DNA of 18,323 bases from an uncultured Lachnospiraceae bacterium (GCA_934418125.1 CAKRWT010000046.1:1-18323); one strand, 5' to 3'; positions 9,164 to 15,803 are shown, numbered from the stretch's first letter. Program-made: numbers and translations. The notes: a model not told the origin generated them from the letters alone.

Positions 9164-9192
9164 AGTATACCATATCCCTTTCAATATGAAAG
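9164..9192 (-). promoter_or_regulatory. Promoter of the alpha-galactosidase gene set, with palindromic -35
   Basis: Reverse-strand -10 TATACT (9164-9169) with an extended TGG, 17-bp spacer, and a weak -35 CTTTCA (9187-9192). The -35 is one arm of a second perfect palindrome, CTTTCA-ATA-TGAAAG (9178-9192), which directly abuts the glpK stop codon. A weak -35 within a dyad fits an activator- or repressor-controlled promoter. Confidence 0.6.
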
Positions 9193-10701
9193 TTAATTTT
9201 CATCTTCTTCATCATTTGCCCAGGCCAGTGCACAACGAACTGCTCTTTTCCAGCCCTTTAACAACTTCCTTCGCTCCTCTGACTCCATTACCGGAACAAA
9301 TTTCCTGCCCAGCTGCCAGTTTGCCAGAATCTCTTCCCGGCTCTTCCAATAGCCTACTGCCAACCCTGCCAGATAGGCAGCTCCCAGGGCTGTTGTCTCA
9401 ATACAGCTTGGTCTGTGTACTGTCTGCCCTGTAATGTCTGCCTGAAACTGCATCAGGAAATCATTGGCGCTGGCACCACCATCTACTTTCAGTTCACTCA
9501 TAGTAATTCCAGCATCCTCTTCCATCGCCTGCAGTACATCCACAGACTGGTACGCAATAGACTCTAACGTTGCCCGGACAAAGTGCTCCTTCTGGCATCC
9601 TCTGGTAATTCCTACCACCGTACCTCTGGCATACGGATTCCAATAGGGCGTCCCCATTCCTACAAATGCCGGCACCACATACACTCCATTAGAATCCGGC
9701 ACTCTCTGAGCATATTTCTCGGAATGCTGGGATATCTTCATCATACGCATTTCATCCCGCATCCACTGTACGGCCGCCCCGGCTACGAAAACGCTTCCTT
9801 CCAGTGCATACTCCGGCTTCTTTCCGCTTCCTGCTGCAATGGTAGTCAGCAGTCCATTCCGGGAACTGATTGCCTGTTCTCCCGTATGCATTAACAGGAA
9901 GCAGCCTGTCCCATAAGTATTCTTGACCTGTCCCGGCTGGAAACAGCACTGTCCGAAAAGTGCCGCCTGCTGGTCTCCGGCTGCCCCTGCAATCGGTATC
10001 GCTGCCCCGAAAATGCTGCTGTCACTGACCCCCAGAAGACTGCTGGAAGGCTTTACCTGTGGCAGCATCTGCTCTGGTATCTGCAGCATCTCCAACAATT
10101 CTTTGTCCCATTTCAGTTCATGTATGTTATAAAGCATGGTTCTGGACGCATTGGTATAGTCCGTTACATGGACGGCACCCTTTGTCAGGTTCCAGATCAA
10201 CCAGCTATCTACCGTTCCGAAAAGGAGTTCCCCTCTCTCTGCCCGTTGCCTTGCGCCCTCTACGTGCTCCAGAATCCAGGCTATTTTACTGCCCGAAAAG
10301 TAAGCATCCGGTACGAGTCCGGTCTTTTCCTGTATTTTCTCGCCATATCCCCTTTCCTTCAACGCGTCAATATATCCGGCGGTTCTCCTGCACTGCCAGA
10401 CAATGGCATTGTAGACAGGTTCCCCGGTTACTTTATCCCACACAATCGTTGTCTCACGCTGGTTCGTAATACCAATCCCCGCAATCTGCTGTGCACTGGC
10501 TCCGATATTTGCCATCGCCTCTATTGCCACTGCTAACTGGGACGCCCAGATTTCCCTGGGGTTATGCTCCACCCAGCCCGGCTGCGGATAAATCTGGGTA
10601 AATTCCTTCTGCGCCTTACTGCGAATCGTTCCTTCCTTATCAAACAGAATACACCGGGAACTGGTTGTCCCCTGGTCCAACGCCATAATATACTGTTGCA
10701 T
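9193..10701 (-). CDS. glpK: Glycerol kinase
   Basis: FGGY-family kinase that phosphorylates glycerol to glycerol-3-phosphate with ATP. The 502-residue length is standard. Visible motifs include [18 protein letters not shown] at the N-terminus, [12 protein letters not shown], the glycerol-site stretch [37 protein letters not shown] and the C-terminal FGGY signature [18 protein letters not shown]. In Enterococcus and Bacillus enzymes the segment just before the AGDQQ box carries a His phosphorylated by HPr. Here that place reads SSIFGAA with no His (about residues 228-234). The ATG at 10699-10701 has AAAGGAG a rather long 12 nt upstream. No glpF or glycerol-3-phosphate dehydrogenase lies next to it; the neighbour downstream is the alpha-galactosidase with its own promoter. 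Confidence 0.97.
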   Translation of the reverse strand: MQQYIMALDQGTTSSRCILFDKEGTIRSKAQKEFTQIYPQPGWVEHNPREIWASQLAVAIEAMANIGASAQQIAGIGITNQRETTIVWDKVTGEPVYNAIVWQCRRTAGYIDALKERGYGEKIQEKTGLVPDAYFSGSKIAWILEHVEGARQRAERGELLFGTVDSWLIWNLTKGAVHVTDYTNASRTMLYNIHELKWDKELLEMLQIPEQMLPQVKPSSSLLGVSDSSIFGAAIPIAGAAGDQQAALFGQCCFQPGQVKNTYGTGCFLLMHTGEQAISSRNGLLTTIAAGSGKKPEYALEGSVFVAGAAVQWMRDEMRMMKISQHSEKYAQRVPDSNGVYVVPAFVGMGTPYWNPYARGTVVGITRGCQKEHFVRATLESIAYQSVDVLQAMEEDAGITMSELKVDGGASANDFLMQFQADITGQTVHRPSCIETTALGAAYLAGLAVGYWKSREEILANWQLGRKFVPVMESEERRKLLKGWKRAVRCALAWANDEEDEN

Positions 10702-10730
10702 AGCCTTCTGATACTCCTTTATTTTTGCAG

Positions 10731-10747
10731 AATTTTGTCCTAAAATT
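10731..10747. promoter_or_regulatory. 17-bp palindrome in the glpK leader
   Basis: AATTTT-GTCCT-AAAATT, a perfect 6-bp dyad between the predicted glpK transcription start (near 10762) and its ribosome site. A possible operator; AT-rich and short, so it could be chance. Confidence 0.35.
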
Positions 10748-10768
10748 TACGTTTTTTCTGACAATAAT

Positions 10769-10797
10769 ATTTTACAGGAAATATATCTGATGTTCAA
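10769..10797 (-). promoter_or_regulatory. glpK promoter
   Basis: Reverse-strand -35 TTGAAC (10792-10797), 17-bp spacer, -10 TAAAAT (10769-10774). It overlaps the -35 zone of the divergent AEC-transporter promoter, so RNA polymerase could not occupy both at once. Confidence 0.7.
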
Positions 10798-10804
10798 GGA
10801 TTCA

Positions 10805-10813
10805 TGATATAAT
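10805..10813 (+). promoter_or_regulatory. Extended -10 promoter of the AEC transporter gene
   Basis: TGA-TATAAT (consensus -10 at 10808-10813 with upstream TGN). No good -35 at 16-18 bp. Predicted start near 10820, giving a leader of about 130 nt. Confidence 0.65.
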
Positions 10814-10814
10814 A

Positions 10815-10868
10815 GGCGCAATGGGAAAACAAGCGGCTGCAAAAGCAGACATTTGTTTTTCCTGCGCC
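10815..10868 (+). ncRNA. 54-nt imperfect hairpin in the AEC leader region
   Basis: Outer stem GGCGCA/TGCGCC (10815-10820 with 10863-10868), a 2-nt bulge, then a 10-bp helix GGGAAAACAA/TTGTTTTTCC (10823-10832 with 10853-10862, one G-U pair). An internal loop and a CTGC-AAAA-GCAG tip close it. No U-run follows, so it is not an intrinsic terminator. If transcription starts near 10820 the outer stem is at the very edge of the RNA. A DNA-level dispersed repeat is therefore an alternative to a folded leader. Confidence 0.5.
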
Positions 10869-10870
10869 AT

Positions 10871-10930
10871 TAGCGAACGAATCTCCTGCAAAGCAGGAAT
10901 AAAAGCGCGATAGCGCGAATTCGTGAGCTA
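10871..10930 (+). ncRNA. Three-way-junction RNA candidate in the AEC leader
   Basis: Closing helix TAGC-GA-ACGAAT (10871-10882) with ATTCGT-GA-GCTA (10919-10930). The two strands pair fully except for a symmetric GA/GA step expected to form tandem sheared G-A pairs. Inside are two hairpins, TCCTGC-AAA-GCAGGA (10884-10898) and GCGC-GATA-GCGC (10905-10916), joined by an A-rich linker. The helix ends 8 nt before the AGGAG ribosome site. I do not recognise it as any riboswitch class I can name. It could be an unknown cis-regulatory RNA or a copy of a dispersed palindromic repeat. Confidence 0.55.
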
Positions 10931-10951
10931 TACTTATGAGGAGAATAAGAA

Positions 10952-11935
10952 ATGAGTATCGAAATTGTCTTACAGCAAATGATTATTATTTTTATCCTGA
11001 TTGGAATTGGTATGGTTCTGTATAAGAAGGACATGTTTTCAGAAAATACTTCCAAGCAGGTTTCCGGCGTAATTGTAAATATTACCAATCCTGCACTGTT
11101 AATCTGTTCTGCCCTGGATGATGGTCCAAAGGTACCCTTGAAGGAACTGGGGATTTCCCTGGGTGCTTATACGATTGTCTATGGGATTCTGATTGCTGCC
11201 GCATTCCTGATTCCCTATCTTTTACGCGTTCCCAGTCCGCAGCATTATTCTTATCAGATGTTAACCATCTTTGGCAACGTAGGATTTATCGGCATCCCGC
11301 TTGCCTCCGCAGTCCTGGGTCCGGAATCTTTGATTTTTGTATCGATTTACAATCTGATTTTTAATATTCTGATTTATACCTTCGGTATTTCCGTATTGGA
11401 AAAAGCTTCCAGGCAGCAGGCACTTTCCACACCCACAGAAGCAGAAGACACTCTTCTTATCTCCGATGCGGATGCTTCCACACCCACTGCCGGCTGGAAG
11501 AAGCTGCTTAACCTGGGAACCATATCTTCTCTGGTAACCATCATCCTCTACCTGGCACCTATCCACGTTCCGATTATTGTTTCCAGCACCGCAGACTACA
11601 TCGGACGGTCTACCACCCTGTTATCCATGCTGGTGCTTGGTGTTTCAGTCGCCCAGCTTGCCCCGAAGGATATTTTTACCCATCCGAAGCTGTATGGATT
11701 TACGATTCTCCGTCAGGTTCTGCTGCCAATCGGTTGCATCTTGCTGATGCGTCCTTTTATTACGAACACCCTGATATTCAACACTATGGTACTGATGCTT
11801 GCTGTTCCGGCAGCTAATATGCCACTGCTGTTATCGAAGCAGTTGAATCTGGATACAAGCACACTCTCCCAGGCGATTATCCTGACTACTATCCTGAGTC
11901 TGATAACCATTCCGATTGTGTGTCTGTTCCTTTAA
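10952..11935 (+). CDS. AEC-family (auxin efflux carrier-like) transporter
   Basis: Membrane transporter of the AEC/Mem-trans family, whose characterised bacterial members export or exchange organic acids such as malate. The substrate here is unknown. The 327 residues show about ten hydrophobic segments in two halves: N-terminal IIIFILIGIGMVLYKKD, the family-like NITNPALLICSAL (about 45-56), GNVGFIGIPLASAV (about 108-121), and the C-terminal LAVPAANMPLLLSKQ. A polar central loop (about 150-185, rich in Ser/Thr/Asp) separates the halves. The ATG has AGGAG 8 nt upstream. It is the only complete plus-strand gene, divergent from glpK with overlapping promoters and convergent with pyk across a shared terminator. 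The structured leader suggests post-initiation control. Confidence 0.93.
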   Translation: MSIEIVLQQMIIIFILIGIGMVLYKKDMFSENTSKQVSGVIVNITNPALLICSALDDGPKVPLKELGISLGAYTIVYGILIAAAFLIPYLLRVPSPQHYSYQMLTIFGNVGFIGIPLASAVLGPESLIFVSIYNLIFNILIYTFGISVLEKASRQQALSTPTEAEDTLLISDADASTPTAGWKKLLNLGTISSLVTIILYLAPIHVPIIVSSTADYIGRSTTLLSMLVLGVSVAQLAPKDIFTHPKLYGFTILRQVLLPIGCILLMRPFITNTLIFNTMVLMLAVPAANMPLLLSKQLNLDTSTLSQAIILTTILSLITIPIVCLFL

Positions 11936-11961
11936 GCGCAGAAAATTTTGTTCTTATAGAA

Positions 11962-12043
11962 AAAGGTTCGTCCATCTGTATCCCCCTCAGATTCTTAGCG
12001 GAAGGAGGATGCAGGTTGAACGAACCTTTCTTGTTTTTGTTTT
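11962..12043. terminator. Bidirectional terminator between AEC transporter and pyk
   Basis: Outer stem AAAGGTTCGT/ACGAACCTTT (11962-11971 with 12020-12029), with a second imperfect stem inside (CTGTATCC..CCT with AGGAGGATGCAG). The plus strand continues TTGTTTTTGTTTT; the minus strand continues with a run of T after the stem. It therefore can end both convergent transcripts. The stem-loop is unusually long (about 68 nt). Confidence 0.82.
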
Positions 12044-12055
12044 ATGCTGTTGCCC

Positions 12056-13471
12056 TTATACGGTCTGTACTTTAATCATGTTGGTTGTACCGGAGAATCC
12101 AATCGGAACGCCGGAAGTAATAACCGTCAAATCCCCTTTTTCCAGCAATCCCATCTTGTGTGCTGCTGCGATTGCCCTGTCAAAAAGGTCAAATACTTCT
12201 TTCTCTTCCTTAATCAGAATCGGTGTAACACCCCAGGATAAGGATAACTGTCTGCACACCTTCTCTGTGGTTGCACAACTGATGATATCGCTTTCCGGAC
12301 GGTATCTGGACACCATTCTTGCAGATCTGCCGGACTTGGTTACGGTCAGAATTGCTTTGGCATTGATATCAAGAGCCGTAGTACAGGTTGCATGACAGAT
12401 AGCATCGGTAATATCCGGATTTGCTTCTCTTTCAAACTGGAAGAAACGTCTGCGGTAATCAATATCCTTCTCTGTACGCTCCGCAATTCTTACCATGGTC
12501 TTTACCGCCTCTACCGGATAAGCACCGGCTGCTGTTTCCCCGGATAACATAATCGCACTTGTGCCATCATATACCGCATTGGCAATATCTGTTGTCTCTG
12601 CTCTGGTCGGTCTTGGATTCTTAATCATAGACTCTAACATCTGTGTTGCCGTAATAACCTGTTTCCCGGCCCGATATGCCCTCTTAATAATCTTCTTCTG
12701 GATAACAGGTACTTCCTCGTAAGGAATCTCTACACCCATATCACCACGGGCTACCATAATGCCATCGGATACTTCGATAATATCATCGATGTTAGAAACA
12801 CCCTGGGTATTCTCAATCTTGGCAATAATTCTGATTTCTTCCCCACCGTTTTTCTCTAATAACTTACGAAGCTGTATGATATCTTCCTTTTTCTGTACAA
12901 AAGATGCCGCAATAAAATCTACATCCTGGCTGATACCAAAGAGAATATCCTCTCGGTCTTTGTCACTGATATATGGCATAGACAAATCAACATCCGGTAC
13001 ATTCACACCTTTTCGGTTCGATACCACACCACCATTAATCACACGGCAGACAATGTCTTTCTTCTCCACCTTTTCCACACACATCTCAATCAGACCATCA
13101 TCGATCAGTACGCGCATGCCTACTTCCAGGTCTTCGTAAAGGCGGTCATAAGTCACACTTACCTTATCCTTTGTTCCCTCTACCTCTTCTGCGGTCAGGG
13201 TAAATAACTGTCCGGCTGTCAGAGTAACCTTTCCTTCTTTAAAGGTCTTGATACGAACCTCCGGTCCCTTGGTATCCAATAGAATAGCCACCGGCTTGCC
13301 AACTTCCTTACGAAGCTTTTTTATCATATCCATTCTTTTCTTATGTTCTTCGTAACTGCCGTGGGAAAAGTTACATCTGGCAACATTCATTCCCTCAAGC
13401 ATCATCTGTTTTAATACTTCCTCTTTGTCCGTGGAAGGTCCCATCGTACATACAATTTTGGTTTTACGCAT
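12056..13471 (-). CDS. pyk: Pyruvate kinase
   Basis: Last step of glycolysis: phosphoenolpyruvate plus ADP to pyruvate plus ATP. The 471-residue product begins MRKTKIVCTMGPSTD and contains NVARCNFSHG, LLDTKGPEVR, the active-site signature IIAKIENTQG, MVARGDMGVEIP, the ATQMLESMI motif and LSGETAAGAYP. Glu in TKGPE corresponds to rabbit Glu117, the hallmark of K+-dependent enzymes. The sequence ends after the normal C-terminal domain (TSGVPIGFSGTTN) and lacks the extra PEP-utiliser-like domain of Bacillus enzymes. The ATG has GGAGG upstream. It is monocistronic here, with its own promoter and a shared terminator at the 3' end. A small hairpin ATACAG-N8-CTGTAT (13507-13526) sits in the leader. 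Confidence 0.98.
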   Translation of the reverse strand: MRKTKIVCTMGPSTDKEEVLKQMMLEGMNVARCNFSHGSYEEHKKRMDMIKKLRKEVGKPVAILLDTKGPEVRIKTFKEGKVTLTAGQLFTLTAEEVEGTKDKVSVTYDRLYEDLEVGMRVLIDDGLIEMCVEKVEKKDIVCRVINGGVVSNRKGVNVPDVDLSMPYISDKDREDILFGISQDVDFIAASFVQKKEDIIQLRKLLEKNGGEEIRIIAKIENTQGVSNIDDIIEVSDGIMVARGDMGVEIPYEEVPVIQKKIIKRAYRAGKQVITATQMLESMIKNPRPTRAETTDIANAVYDGTSAIMLSGETAAGAYPVEAVKTMVRIAERTEKDIDYRRRFFQFEREANPDITDAICHATCTTALDINAKAILTVTKSGRSARMVSRYRPESDIISCATTEKVCRQLSLSWGVTPILIKEEKEVFDLFDRAIAAAHKMGLLEKGDLTVITSGVPIGFSGTTNMIKVQTV

Positions 13472-13553
13472 TTTTTCCTCCAGTCTTATATCTGTTTACT
13501 ATTCAGATACAGAGTTTTCCCTGTATTTCTTCCTAATATAATAGCGTGCCATC

Positions 13554-13583
13554 ATCATACCATATCCTTTTATTATTCAACAA
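13554..13583 (-). promoter_or_regulatory. pyk promoter
   Basis: Reverse-strand -10 TATGAT (13554-13559) with extended TGG, 18-bp spacer, and -35 TTGTTG (13578-13583). The leader of about 75 nt holds the small hairpin at 13507-13526 before the ribosome site. Confidence 0.65.
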
Positions 13584-13723
13584 GTGCTTTCCGCATATTC
13601 TAACGTTCTATTAACAGTACTACCCGTCGCCAGAGACGAGATATGCTTTGCGAATCCCGCTCTGATTAGCGGTCGTCAAATCCACCTGCACAAGTGCGTG
13701 TATTTTCCTCATCGCCATAACAC
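13584..13723 (-). other. Unassigned structured segment between the amt terminator and the pyk promoter
   Basis: About 140 bp with no recognised gene, noticeably more GC-rich than the flanking intergenic DNA. On the reverse strand, GACGA and TCGTC could close a junction containing CCGCT-N6-AGCGG and a weak GAT..GC-AAA-GC..ATC hairpin. It also holds a 32-codon ORF, listed separately. No promoter was found that would transcribe it on its own, and it lies downstream of the amt terminator. Confidence 0.4.
13620..13718 (-). CDS. Possible 32-residue small ORF, unsupported
   Basis: ATG at 13716-13718 to TAG at 13620-13622. The product begins MAMRKIHALVQVDLTTAN and ends RKAYLVSGDG. The composition looks protein-like rather than low-complexity, but there is no ribosome binding site: the sequence before it is the T-rich tail of the amt terminator. 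It could be a chance ORF through a structured element, or a remnant of a longer gene. I do not recognise it. Confidence 0.15.
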   Translation of the reverse strand: MAMRKIHALVQVDLTTANQSGIRKAYLVSGDG

Positions 13724-13766
13724 AAAACGAACCCCCTGGCGGTGGAAGCACCAAGGGGTCCGTTTT
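13724..13766. terminator. amt terminator, symmetric and possibly bidirectional
   Basis: Stem AAAACG-A-ACCCC with GGGGT-C-CGTTTT, plus an inner GGTG-GAAG-CACC hairpin. On the reverse strand it ends in TTTTGTGTT, 33 bp after the amt stop. The plus strand also ends in TTTT followed by an AT-rich run. Confidence 0.85.
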
Positions 13767-13798
13767 ATATATACAAACTAAGGGATATAGGTATACGC

Positions 13799-15568
13799 TT
13801 ATTCAACGTCCTGCAATGCTGCAAAGTCTTCTTCACCGGTACGAACCTTAACAACTTTATCAACATTGTATACGAAAATCTTACCATCTCCGATGTGACC
13901 TGTGTAAAGAGCCTTCTTAGCGGCTGCTACAACAGCATCTACCGGAATCTTACTTACAACAACTTCTACTTTAACCTTTGGCAACAGGGTTGCATCCATC
14001 TCAACACCACGATACATATCACCGGCACCCTTCTGGATACCACAACCCATAACCTGTGTTACCGTCATACCGGTTACGCCTAAGTCGTTCATTGCTTTTC
14101 TTAAGTGGTCATATCTGGAAAGCTTCGCAATAATGGATACTTTGTACATACCAGTTGAAGATACCATAGGAACCTGGGCTACCTTCACGGCTGCATCCTT
14201 CTGTGCCTCAGAAGCTTCTTCGTAGTCTTCTGTTCCAAGACTTGTGTTCTCATTTACTTCCATTGCCATTGTGTTAGATACATCCATGATACTGAATCCG
14301 GAGTATGCAGATGCAAGACCATGCTCTTTTGCATCCAGACCAACAATTTCTTCTTCTTCAGAAACTCTGAGTCCTACAGTTGCTTTAATAATCAGGAATA
14401 CGATTGTAATGGTAACTGCTGTCCATGCTGCAACGGATACAAAACCGATTAACTGTAAACCAAGAAGTTTTAAGCCACCGCCATAGAACAGACCTACTAA
14501 CTCATTACCGGAAGCATCTGCGATAGAATATCCAGGTGCTGTGTTGGTTGCAAATAAACCAACTGCGATGGTACCCCAGATACCATTCATCATATGTACT
14601 GCTACTGCACCAACAGGGTCATCAATTCTTAATTTATAATCTAATAACCAGACACCAAATACTACTAATAATCCTGCTACAAAACCAATCACGATTGCAC
14701 CAAATGCATCTGTTACATCACAAGGAGCTGTAATAGCTACCAGACCTGCCAAAGATGCATTCAGACACATGGAAACATCTGGTTTACCATATTTAATCCA
14801 TGTGAAAATCATACAGGTTACCGTTGCAACTGCAGGTGCGATTGTTGTTGTTACGAAAATAGAACCTAACTGATCTACACTGGTTGCTGCTGCACCATTG
14901 AAACCATACCAGCCAAGCCAGAGAATGAATACACCGAGTGCACCAAGTGGAAGGCTGTGACCAGGGAATGCATTTACTTTAATAATCTGTCCACTCTTAT
15001 CTTTGGTAAATTTACCAATACGAGGTCCAAGAATCTTAGCACCAACCAGTGCTGAAATACCACCTACCATGTGAATTGCACAGGAACCTGCAAAATCATG
15101 GAAGCCTAACTGTGCTAACCAGCCGCCGCCCCAAATCCAATGTGCTTCAATCGGATAAATCAAAGCGGAAATAACTGCGGAGTAAATACAGTAGCTTAAG
15201 AATTTGGTTCTCTCAGCCATGGCTCCGGATACGATAGTAGCTGTGGTTGCACAGAATACTAAGTTGAATACGAAACTGGACCAGTCGAAACTTTCGTATG
15301 CGGTAAAGATATCAAATCCAGGTTTACCAATGAAACCTAATACATCCTCACCCAGCAGCAAGCTGAAACCAATCAAGATAAATGTTACGGTACCGATACA
15401 GAAATCCATCAGGTTCTTCATGATAATGTTACCTGCGTTCTTCGCTCTGGTAAATCCTGTCTCAACCATTGCGAATCCTGCCTGCATCCAGAATACCAAC
15501 GCCGCGCCTATCAAAAACCAGACGCCAAACACTTGCCCGTTTAAAACCTCCATAATTTCTTCTGTCAT
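13799..15568 (-). CDS. Ammonium transporter Amt fused to a C-terminal P-II (GlnK) domain
   Basis: A 589-residue fusion. Residues about 1-425 are an Amt/MEP/Rh ammonium channel with Trp144 in HWIWGGGW, Asp158 in HDFAG, and the twin pore histidines His166 (CAIHMVGG) and His325 (AVHMMNG). A roughly 45-residue acidic/Ala linker follows. Residues about 474-589 are a P-II signal protein with the T-loop region (about 508-530), the B-loop TGHIGDGKIFV (556-566) and the C-loop VRTGEED. P-II normally plugs the channel in trans; here it is tethered. The T-loop reads YRGVEM, so Met524 replaces the Tyr that GlnD uridylylates. The reading frame extends upstream to 15739. The start is placed at 15568 because GAGGAGG lies 8 nt upstream and the extra 57 codons cross two hairpins and would include the terminator. 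Leader regulation is described separately. Confidence 0.96.
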   Translation of the reverse strand: MTEEIMEVLNGQVFGVWFLIGAALVFWMQAGFAMVETGFTRAKNAGNIIMKNLMDFCIGTVTFILIGFSLLLGEDVLGFIGKPGFDIFTAYESFDWSSFVFNLVFCATTATIVSGAMAERTKFLSYCIYSAVISALIYPIEAHWIWGGGWLAQLGFHDFAGSCAIHMVGGISALVGAKILGPRIGKFTKDKSGQIIKVNAFPGHSLPLGALGVFILWLGWYGFNGAAATSVDQLGSIFVTTTIAPAVATVTCMIFTWIKYGKPDVSMCLNASLAGLVAITAPCDVTDAFGAIVIGFVAGLLVVFGVWLLDYKLRIDDPVGAVAVHMMNGIWGTIAVGLFATNTAPGYSIADASGNELVGLFYGGGLKLLGLQLIGFVSVAAWTAVTITIVFLIIKATVGLRVSEEEEIVGLDAKEHGLASAYSGFSIMDVSNTMAMEVNENTSLGTEDYEEASEAQKDAAVKVAQVPMVSSTGMYKVSIIAKLSRYDHLRKAMNDLGVTGMTVTQVMGCGIQKGAGDMYRGVEMDATLLPKVKVEVVVSKIPVDAVVAAAKKALYTGHIGDGKIFVYNVDKVVKVRTGEEDFAALQDVE

Positions 15569-15599
15569 AATAGTGTCCTCCTCACCTTTAGTTGTGTTT

Positions 15600-15654
15600 A
15601 AAAAAAGCGGATACAATGGACTCCTTATTTTTTCCACAAGCTCCATTGCTCCGC
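15600..15654 (-). terminator. Intrinsic terminator inside the amt leader (attenuator candidate)
   Basis: Reverse-strand stem GCGGA-CAATGGA with TCCATTG-TCCGC (15607-15620 with 15642-15654, small internal loop) followed by seven T (15600-15606). It lies only 31 bp before the amt start codon and downstream of the amt promoter, so it would stop transcription before the gene unless antagonised. Confidence 0.82.
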
Positions 15655-15683
15655 ATTTCTTATAAATAATATGACATTGTTCC

Positions 15684-15701
15684 AGAAGGTATCTGCCTCC
15701 T
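15684..15701 (-). promoter_or_regulatory. Hexaloop hairpin in the amt leader
   Basis: Reverse-strand AGGAGG-CAGATA-CCTTCT, extendable by one C-G pair, with an exactly six-base loop. It sits between the two terminator-like hairpins. ANTAR antiterminator proteins recognise paired hexaloop hairpins with A at loop position 1 and G at position 4; this loop does not fit that rule as drawn. The stem also hides an AGGAGG sequence. Confidence 0.55.
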
Positions 15702-15704
15702 GAT

Positions 15705-15748
15705 AAAAAAATAAAGACGCTTCGAGATTTCTTTCTCAAAGCGTCTTT
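15705..15748 (-). terminator. First terminator-like hairpin of the amt leader
   Basis: Ten-base-pair stem AAAGACGCTT/AAGCGTCTTT (15713-15722 with 15739-15748) continued by GAGA/TCTC and closed by a 6-nt AAGAAA loop. On the reverse strand it is followed by A and seven T. It lies downstream of the amt promoter and so is part of the amt leader. It would also end read-through from the lysR-SGNH transcript. Confidence 0.85.
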
Positions 15749-15763
15749 GCTTTTATGAGATGA

Positions 15764-15795
15764 ATTCTAGCACTATTGATATTATGTGTCAATAG
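15764..15795 (-). promoter_or_regulatory. amt promoter with overlapping inverted repeat
   Basis: Reverse-strand -35 TTGACA (15787-15792), 17-bp spacer, -10 TAGAAT (15764-15769) with extended TGC, close to consensus. A perfect dyad CTATTGA-N9-TCAATAG (15773-15795) covers the -35 and spacer, the geometry of a repressor operator. It does not match the Bacillus GlnR/TnrA consensus (TGTNAN7TNACA). Predicted start near 15757, leader about 190 nt. Confidence 0.8.
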
Positions 15796-15803
15796 GTTTT
15801 TTA

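Noticed and set aside
10815..10930. T-box, SAM, or other named riboswitch upstream of the AEC gene
   Set aside because: No T-box sequence, K-turn bulge of three bases, or other class signature was visible, and no terminator follows.
11916..12395. Plus-strand ORF running from the AEC gene end through the terminator into pyk
   Set aside because: It crosses a bidirectional terminator and is antisense to conserved pyruvate kinase sequence.
15569..15739. Upstream extension of the amt reading frame by 57 codons
   Set aside because: No ribosome site at 15739. The extension runs through two hairpins and a T-rich terminator, while a strong GAGGAGG precedes the ATG at 15568, where homology to Amt begins.
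15684..15748. Canonical ANTAR dual-hexaloop target
   Set aside because: Both hairpins have six-base loops, but neither loop has A at position 1 with G at position 4; kept only as a hypothesis within the leader finding.
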